From contig CATNCF010000005.1 in assembly GCA_950097145.1 (NCBI GenBank), forward strand, positions 1-64,000: a stretch of 64,000 nt of DNA, in the 5' to 3' direction. The number at the start of each line of letters is the position of its first letter. Position 1 is the first letter of the stretch. Below the pieces are notes generated by a model that worked only from the letters and a program-made list of their open reading frames with translations, had not been told where the DNA came from and did not search any database. Position numbers and translations under genes: made by a program. Source of the DNA: an uncultured Lachnospiraceae bacterium (GTDB taxonomy: Bacteria > Bacillota > Clostridia > Lachnospirales > Lachnospiraceae). This document shows positions 59,607 through 64,000 of this stretch, in pieces.

Positions 59607-61517
59607 ATGAGTTTTAACAAGTCTCAGACAGAGGCAATCGGACACACAACCGGACCTATGCTGGTATTGGCAGGTCCGGGGTCCGGTAAGACCACTGTTA
59701 TCACAGAACGAACCAGAAATTTGATTCTGAATGAGGGCGTAGAACCCTCCAACATTCTCGTCATTACTTTTACAAGGGCGGCAGCAGCCGAGATGAAAGA
59801 ACGGTTCCAGGAGTTAATGCGGCAGAAAAAGCCTGTAGTCTTTGGAACATTTCATGCTGTTTATTTTCAAATTTTAAAACATGCCTATGGATTTCACAGC
59901 GGAAATATTGCCAAAGAAGAACAAAGGCTTCAATTTATCAGCGAAATTATTCAGGGAATGGGTCTGGAATATGAAGACGAAAATGAATTTATCAGCGGCC
60001 TGCTGGGAGAGATCAGCATGGTGAAAAATACAGGGATTCTGCTGGAACATTATTATCCCAAGAATTGCGCCAAAGAAATTTTTGAACAGATTTACCAAGG
60101 TTATGCTCAGAAAATGCGCCAGCAAAGGCTGATAGATTTTGATGATATGCTGGTTTACTGCTATGAATTATTCAAGCAGCGGGAAGATATTCTGGCGGCA
60201 TGGCAGCGGAAGTTCCAATATATTTTGATTGATGAGTTTCAGGATATCAATAAGGTTCAGTTTGATATTATCAAAATGCTTGCGCTTCCGGAAAATAATC
60301 TGTTTGCAGTGGGGGATGATGATCAGTCTATTTACCGGTTTCGCGGGGCGAAGCCAGAAATAATGCTGAGGTTTGAAAAATCATATCCGGAGGCAGGGCG
60401 CATACTGCTGGATGTAAATTACCGTTCGCCCAGAGAGATTGTAGAAACGTCTCTAAGGCTGATTTCCCACAATACCCAGCGTTTTGAAAAGCGCATACAT
60501 GCCACAGATGAACAAGAAAAGAATGTGGAAGGAAAGCAGCAGCCCCGGCGGGTGCAATACCATCTGTGGAATGGCCAGCAGGAAGAAGGAATGGCTGTCA
60601 TTCAGCAGATTTTAAAATCCGTCAGGGAAGGGTATGCTTACAATGACTGTGCAGTGCTGTTTCGGACGAATACCCAGCCAAGGCTATTTATGTCTCAGCT
60701 TATGGCATATAATGTTCCATTCCGGACCCGTGATAATATCCCAAATCTCTATGAACATTGGATTACGAAAGATATCCTCACTTATATCCGTCTTGCTCTT
60801 GGAAGCCGCAGCCGGAAAGATATTCTTAAAATTATGAACCGTCCGAACCGTTACATTACAAGAGAGAGTGTGGAGGAGGAAACGGTGCAATTTGATGTAT
60901 GGGCAGATTACTTTTATGATAAGGAACAGCCTTGGGTGGCAGAGCGGATTGAACATTTGGAAGCGGATCTTAGAGTGTTAAGCCGCCTGGGTCCTTATGC
61001 GGCGATGAATTATATCCGCATGGGAATTGGTTATGAAGCTTATCTTCGGGATTATGCTAATTATCGGAAAATCAGTGAAGATAACTTATTTGAGGTATTG
61101 GATGAACTGCAAAATGATGCACAGGCATTTTCTGAATATGAGGCTTGGTTTGCCCATATGGAAGAATATACCAAGGAATTATTAAAACAGAAACGCCGGC
61201 AGGAACGGCTGACAGATTGTGTTTCCCTGGCTACGCTTCACAGTGCAAAGGGGCTGGAATACCCTATCGTACATATCTTGGATGTCAATGAAGAATTAAT
61301 GCCTTACAAAAAAGCAGTATTAGATGCCGATCTTCAGGAAGAGCGGAGAATGTTTTATGTTGGAATTACCCGGGCAAAGCAGGAACTTCATATTCACAGT
61401 GTAAAAAAGTTTAATGGAAGAGATTTGGAAATTTCCAGGTTTGTGGAGGAAATGCAGGGAAGTGGGATACAGCCAGGATTGACAAAAGAATTGCCGCATG
61501 AAAATTCCAAATTGTAA
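59607..61517 (+). CDS. UvrD/PcrA-like superfamily 1 DNA helicase
   Basis: 636 residues from ATG 59607 (AAGGA upstream). Motif I GPGSGKTTVITERT, Ia 'ILVITFTRAAAAEMKER', II 'ILIDEFQDINKVQ', III 'AVGDDDQSIYRFRGA', IV 'LDVNYRSP', V 'TLHSAKGLEYPIVHI' and VI 'RRMFYVGITRAKQEL'. A full set of SF1A motifs. Shorter than PcrA (about 730) and with a reduced 2B region, so it is a UvrD-like paralogue rather than PcrA itself. DNA repair or replication-fork processing is likely. Confidence 0.93.
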   Translation: MSFNKSQTEAIGHTTGPMLVLAGPGSGKTTVITERTRNLILNEGVEPSNILVITFTRAAAAEMKERFQELMRQKKPVVFGTFHAVYFQILKHAYGFHSGNIAKEEQRLQFISEIIQGMGLEYEDENEFISGLLGEISMVKNTGILLEHYYPKNCAKEIFEQIYQGYAQKMRQQRLIDFDDMLVYCYELFKQREDILAAWQRKFQYILIDEFQDINKVQFDIIKMLALPENNLFAVGDDDQSIYRFRGAKPEIMLRFEKSYPEAGRILLDVNYRSPREIVETSLRLISHNTQRFEKRIHATDEQEKNVEGKQQPRRVQYHLWNGQQEEGMAVIQQILKSVREGYAYNDCAVLFRTNTQPRLFMSQLMAYNVPFRTRDNIPNLYEHWITKDILTYIRLALGSRSRKDILKIMNRPNRYITRESVEEETVQFDVWADYFYDKEQPWVAERIEHLEADLRVLSRLGPYAAMNYIRMGIGYEAYLRDYANYRKISEDNLFEVLDELQNDAQAFSEYEAWFAHMEEYTKELLKQKRRQERLTDCVSLATLHSAKGLEYPIVHILDVNEELMPYKKAVLDADLQEERRMFYVGITRAKQELHIHSVKKFNGRDLEISRFVEEMQGSGIQPGLTKELPHENSKL

Positions 61518-61541
61518 TATTATTTGCTATTTCATGCGGCA
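61492..61541. terminator. bidirectional terminator-like hairpin between the helicase and DUF1292 genes
   Basis: TGCCGCATGAAA (61492-61503) pairs perfectly with TTTCATGCGGCA (61530-61541); T-rich flanks on both strands. It overlaps the last helicase codons. Confidence 0.75.
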
Positions 61542-61549
61542 GTTTCCGT

Positions 61550-61891
61550 TTATTCATCGTCAAGAAGTGCGTCAAATTCTGCTTCATCAAGGAGCTCTTC
61601 AAAGCAGTCAGCCACTGCTTCATATTCCTCTTCGCTGTCAATGTCCTCCAGGCTTGGATTCCCATCCTTATCCTCATAGTAACGGTAGATAAATGCCTCG
61701 CCTTCTTCATTGTCTTCCCCTTCTTCATCCAGGGGAAGCAAAACGATATAATTCTGATCATCATATTCAAAGATAGTGAGAATTCTGCATTCTATTTCAG
61801 AATCATCATCCATTGTCAAAGTGACACGGACATCTTCCATATCGTCTTCATCCATATCACTCAGTGGGATAGTATTGGGAGTTTTACTCAT
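61550..61891 (-). CDS. DUF1292 protein
   Basis: 113 residues, ATG 61891. Strongly acidic. 'VRVTLTMDDDSEIECRILTI' followed by 'FEYDDQNYIVLLPLD' is the DUF1292 (YrzB-like) pattern, and the tail is Asp/Glu-rich. Conserved small protein of Firmicutes, often near ruvX/alaS, function unknown. Here it lies 31 bases after the HD-GYP gene in the same direction and is probably co-transcribed with it. Confidence 0.9.
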   Translation of the reverse strand: MSKTPNTIPLSDMDEDDMEDVRVTLTMDDDSEIECRILTIFEYDDQNYIVLLPLDEEGEDNEEGEAFIYRYYEDKDGNPSLEDIDSEEEYEAVADCFEELLDEAEFDALLDDE

Positions 61892-61921
61892 AACTATTAC
61901 CTCGTTCTTTCTAAAATTATT

Positions 61922-63010
61922 TTATACAATTGCCTGAATATGCAGTTCAGGATGTTTACTTAAATCAATGTATTCATTGGTAGTCAGGCGTACCAGAGGG
62001 CGGGAGAGCCTTTGGCTGTTGATCATAAGAATGTTGCCGATGGAGCCGTCATTCAGCAGTACAGAATTTCCCATATAAGTGTCAATAATGTGGGTCAGGA
62101 ACGTCAGAATGTATTCTGCCTCGTATTTTTCAAGACCTTCCCGCTCAAATGTTGCGATAACTTCAAATGGACATAGACCTTTGCGGTAACAGCGGTTGGA
62201 GGTCATGGCATCATAAACGTCGGCAATGGCAATGACTTTGGCAAAATCAGAAATCTGATGGCCACGGAGCCCGGAAGGATAGCCGCTGCCGTCACAGCGC
62301 TCGTGGTGCATCAGGGCGGCTTGTTTGATACGGCGGTCTAAATTTTGGGGAATGAGAAGTTTGGCCCCTTCCTCAGGATGGCGTTTGATTTCAGCAAATT
62401 CTTCTTCAGTCAGAGAACTGGGTTTCGTTAAAATCTCAGGACTTATAATGCATTTTCCAAGATCATGGAAAAGTCCGGACAGAGTAAGCACATCCAGATC
62501 TTCTTCTGAAAAATGAAGCCATTCACCCAGCATCCGTGCAATCAATGCCACATTGATACTGTGTGCAAAGGTGGAATCGTCAATCTGGCGCATGTTATGC
62601 AGCATATCAAACACGGAAAGTGAAGTCAGATGATTACTGTAAAGGCTGCTCACCTGCTGAATCAAACTCTTGGAATCAACAGCAGTATTATGGGTGATAA
62701 GGTCATTAATGGAAGATGTAAGAACCTGTGTTTTTTTATTATAATCTACCTTAAATGTGTGAAATTCCTTGCTCTTGCGGACTTTCTGGGAGTAGGTGAC
62801 AAATTCTTCTTGTACAGGCGCGTCAGCGCTGGAAGCTTCCTTTGTATCTTCTTGAATATGTACCCAGTCAATGCCATAAAATTCCAGACGTGAGATCTGC
62901 TGCGTGGTCAGAAGGGTATGGACGGGAAGGATCATCTGTCCGCTTTTACTATATACAGGCATGGCAGTGACCATACCTGGCAGTAAATCTTTTGTAGCTG
63001 TTTTGTTCAT
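61922..63010 (-). CDS. HD-GYP domain protein (c-di-GMP phosphodiesterase type)
   Basis: 362 residues, ATG 63010, AAAGGGGAAGC upstream. An N-terminal DUF3391-like part (about 1-60) is followed by an HD-GYP domain with all landmarks: 'LSGLFHDLGKCIISPEIL', 'IKRHPEEGAKLL', 'ALMHHERCDGSGYPSGLRG' and 'ADVYDAMTSNR'. Unlike the degenerate copy at 26412, the metal ligands are intact, so it probably hydrolyses c-di-GMP. With the GGDEF protein at 47327 it can form a complete signalling cycle. Confidence 0.9.
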   Translation of the reverse strand: MNKTATKDLLPGMVTAMPVYSKSGQMILPVHTLLTTQQISRLEFYGIDWVHIQEDTKEASSADAPVQEEFVTYSQKVRKSKEFHTFKVDYNKKTQVLTSSINDLITHNTAVDSKSLIQQVSSLYSNHLTSLSVFDMLHNMRQIDDSTFAHSINVALIARMLGEWLHFSEEDLDVLTLSGLFHDLGKCIISPEILTKPSSLTEEEFAEIKRHPEEGAKLLIPQNLDRRIKQAALMHHERCDGSGYPSGLRGHQISDFAKVIAIADVYDAMTSNRCYRKGLCPFEVIATFEREGLEKYEAEYILTFLTHIIDTYMGNSVLLNDGSIGNILMINSQRLSRPLVRLTTNEYIDLSKHPELHIQAIV

Positions 63011-63087
63011 AGTAGCTTCCCCTTTCTTTCTATAAATTGTACTAACTATAGAATATCATACATGGGGAAAAATTTCTACTGTTTTTA

Positions 63088-63132
63088 TTGACAAGGATGG
63101 TTCCTTGTGATATATTTTGAATATCAAAATAT
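63088..63132 (+). promoter_or_regulatory. acpP/fab operon promoter with FabT-like operator
   Basis: TTGACA (63088-63093), 17-base spacer, TATATT (63111-63116). ATATTTTGA (63112-63120) and TCAAAATAT (63124-63132) form a perfect 9-bp inverted repeat with a 3-base spacer over the -10. It agrees with the FabT box (TTTGA...TCAAA), the MarR-type regulator of fatty-acid synthesis. Confidence 0.8.
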
Positions 63133-63158
63133 TTGAGATTAAAAAGGAGATCAGAGAT

Positions 63159-63389
63159 ATGTTAGAAAGAATGAGTGAAATTATTGCAGAACAGTTAAGT
63201 ACAGAGGCAGAAGGCATTACATTGGAGACTTCTTTTAAAGAAGATTTGGGAGCAGATTCTCTGGATTTATTTGAGCTGGTTATGGCTTTGGAAGATGAAT
63301 ATTCGGTGGAAATTCCTTCAGAAGACTTGGAAAAACTGGCTACGGTCGGTGATGTGGTAAATTATTTAAAAGAAAAAGGTGTGGAATAA
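63159..63389 (+). CDS. acpP: acyl carrier protein
   Basis: 76 residues from ATG 63159 (AAGGAG upstream); another ATG at 63171 is less well placed. '[20 protein letters not shown]' carries the phosphopantetheine serine in Asp-Ser-Leu. '[20 protein letters not shown]' is the third-helix region. It carries growing acyl chains in fatty-acid synthesis; it is the first gene of the fab operon behind the FabT-like operator. Confidence 0.96.
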   Translation: MLERMSEIIAEQLSTEAEGITLETSFKEDLGADSLDLFELVMALEDEYSVEIPSEDLEKLATVGDVVNYLKEKGVE

Positions 63390-63392
63390 TAG

Positions 63393-64000
63393 ATGAAGAC
63401 AAAGATTACGGAACTGTTACAGATAGACGCGCCCATCATTCAGGGAGGCATGGCGTGGGTGGCGGAACATCATCTTGCCGCGGCAGTGTCAGCAGCAGGC
63501 GGGCTGGGAATTATCGGCGCTGCCAATGCTCCGGCAGACTGGGTACGGGGGGAAATCCGTATGGCGCGGGAGATTACCAGTAATCCTATCGGAGTGAATG
63601 TGATGCTGTTAAGCCCTTATGCAGATGAAGTGGCTCAGGTATTGGTGGATGAAAAGGTGCCAGTGATTACCACTGGCGCGGGAAATCCTGGAAAATATAT
63701 GGAAATGTGGAAATCAGCAGGCAGTAAAGTGATTCCAGTTGTGGCCAGCGTTGCTTTGGCAAGGATGATGGAACGCGGAGGAGCGGACGCCGTCATTGCA
63801 GAGGGAACAGAGTCGGGCGGACACATTGGATCGGCAACGACTATGACACTGGTACCACAGGTCAGAGATGCTGTGCAGGTGCCGGTGATTGCAGCCGGAG
63901 GAATCGGCGACGGCAGAGGAATGGCAGCGGCTTTTATGCTTGGAGCAGACGCGGTACAGTTGGGTACCAGATTTGTGGTGGCGAAAGAATCTATCTGCCA
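63393..64000 (+). CDS. fabK: enoyl-ACP reductase II FabK (cut by window end)
   Basis: The frame from ATG 63393 is open to the last base (202 codons). 'PIIQGGMAWVAEHHLAAAVS' then 'GGLGIIGAAN', 'GVNVMLLSPYADE', 'VITTGAGNP', 'GTESGGHIGSATTM' and 'AAGGIGDGRGMAAAF' are FabK/nitronate-monooxygenase-fold motifs with FMN-binding glycines. It reduces enoyl-ACP with NAD(P)H, replacing FabI in many Firmicutes. Three bases separate it from acpP. About a third of the protein lies beyond the window. Confidence 0.95.
   Translation, partial: MKTKITELLQIDAPIIQGGMAWVAEHHLAAAVSAAGGLGIIGAANAPADWVRGEIRMAREITSNPIGVNVMLLSPYADEVAQVLVDEKVPVITTGAGNPGKYMEMWKSAGSKVIPVVASVALARMMERGGADAVIAEGTESGGHIGSATTMTLVPQVRDAVQVPVIAAGGIGDGRGMAAAFMLGADAVQLGTRFVVAKESIC

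Noticed and set aside
1-64000. tRNA, rRNA or other structured RNA genes
   Set aside because: No TTCGANTC arms in a cloverleaf setting, no CCA ends and no rRNA-like stretches were noticed; without a covariance search small RNAs may be missed.

Overview
The window looks like the chromosome of a strict anaerobe of the Firmicutes, most likely a spore-forming Lachnospiraceae (Blautia/Ruminococcus-like). The reasons are a spore-coat cotJ operon, a trimeric NADH-linked [FeFe] hydrogenase plus a second stand-alone [FeFe] hydrogenase, a giant acyl-CoA dehydratase activase, a glutaminyl-tRNA synthetase next to clostridial-style housekeeping genes, moderate GC, strong AGGAGG ribosome sites and TTGACA-N17-TATAAT promoters. 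This is inferred from gene content; no 16S gene is present.

Layout. (1) 1-9.4 kb is an eroded accessory region. It holds the end of an AbiEii-type toxin gene, a dsDNA-nuclease gene followed by a frameshifted ABC-type ATPase (remnant of an ABC-three-component-like defence operon), a transporter with an internal deletion, a chemoreceptor reduced to three joined pieces, a truncated IS66 element, a decayed sigma factor, an intact large serine recombinase with a small partner, and a DUF3089 lipoprotein. (2) 9.4-17.1 kb is a compact RiPP (ribosomally made, modified peptide) cluster: a short membrane-fusion-like protein, two NHLP-type export ABC proteins (one with a C39 peptidase), a Nif11-leader precursor with a seven-cysteine core, a radical SAM/SPASM maturase, a small leader-like protein and an ECF sigma factor. 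(3) 17.1-18.8 kb is a scar zone: TetR, IS3-like and serine-recombinase fragments, palindromes, and a cotJC gene cut off after 62 codons downstream of intact cotJA and cotJB.

(4) 19-31.5 kb returns to core chromosome: maf, an FAD oxidoreductase, a parvulin-like lipoprotein, two truncated regulator-type genes, htpG with a perfect CIRCE operator, a short repeat protein, a degenerate HD-GYP response regulator, and an operon for the three-subunit electron-bifurcating type [FeFe] hydrogenase. (5) 31.7-44.8 kb: coiled-coil and DUF4097 proteins, the dehydratase activase, a LysM protein, a rhomboid-like membrane protein, glnS, DUF2225 and MORN proteins, and argG. (6) 44.9-54.9 kb: a LytTR two-component system whose leader consists of three tandem 68-bp hairpin units, a GGDEF protein, feoAB, a group-B-type [FeFe] hydrogenase and a secreted thioredoxin-like/FN3 protein. 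(7) 55-64 kb: a PadR-controlled ABC exporter operon, gltX, a UvrD-like helicase, DUF1292 and HD-GYP genes, and the start of a fatty-acid operon (acpP, fabK) behind a FabT-like operator.

Functionally the core genes describe hydrogen-based redox balancing (two hydrogenases, iron import by Feo), fatty-acid and arginine synthesis, and c-di-GMP-type signalling. The accessory part describes a peptide-natural-product island inserted next to decayed defence and mobile DNA. The most promising little-described system is the RiPP cluster, whose core peptide resembles a zinc ribbon (two CPxCG knuckles). The 68-bp repeat leader of the two-component operon comes second.
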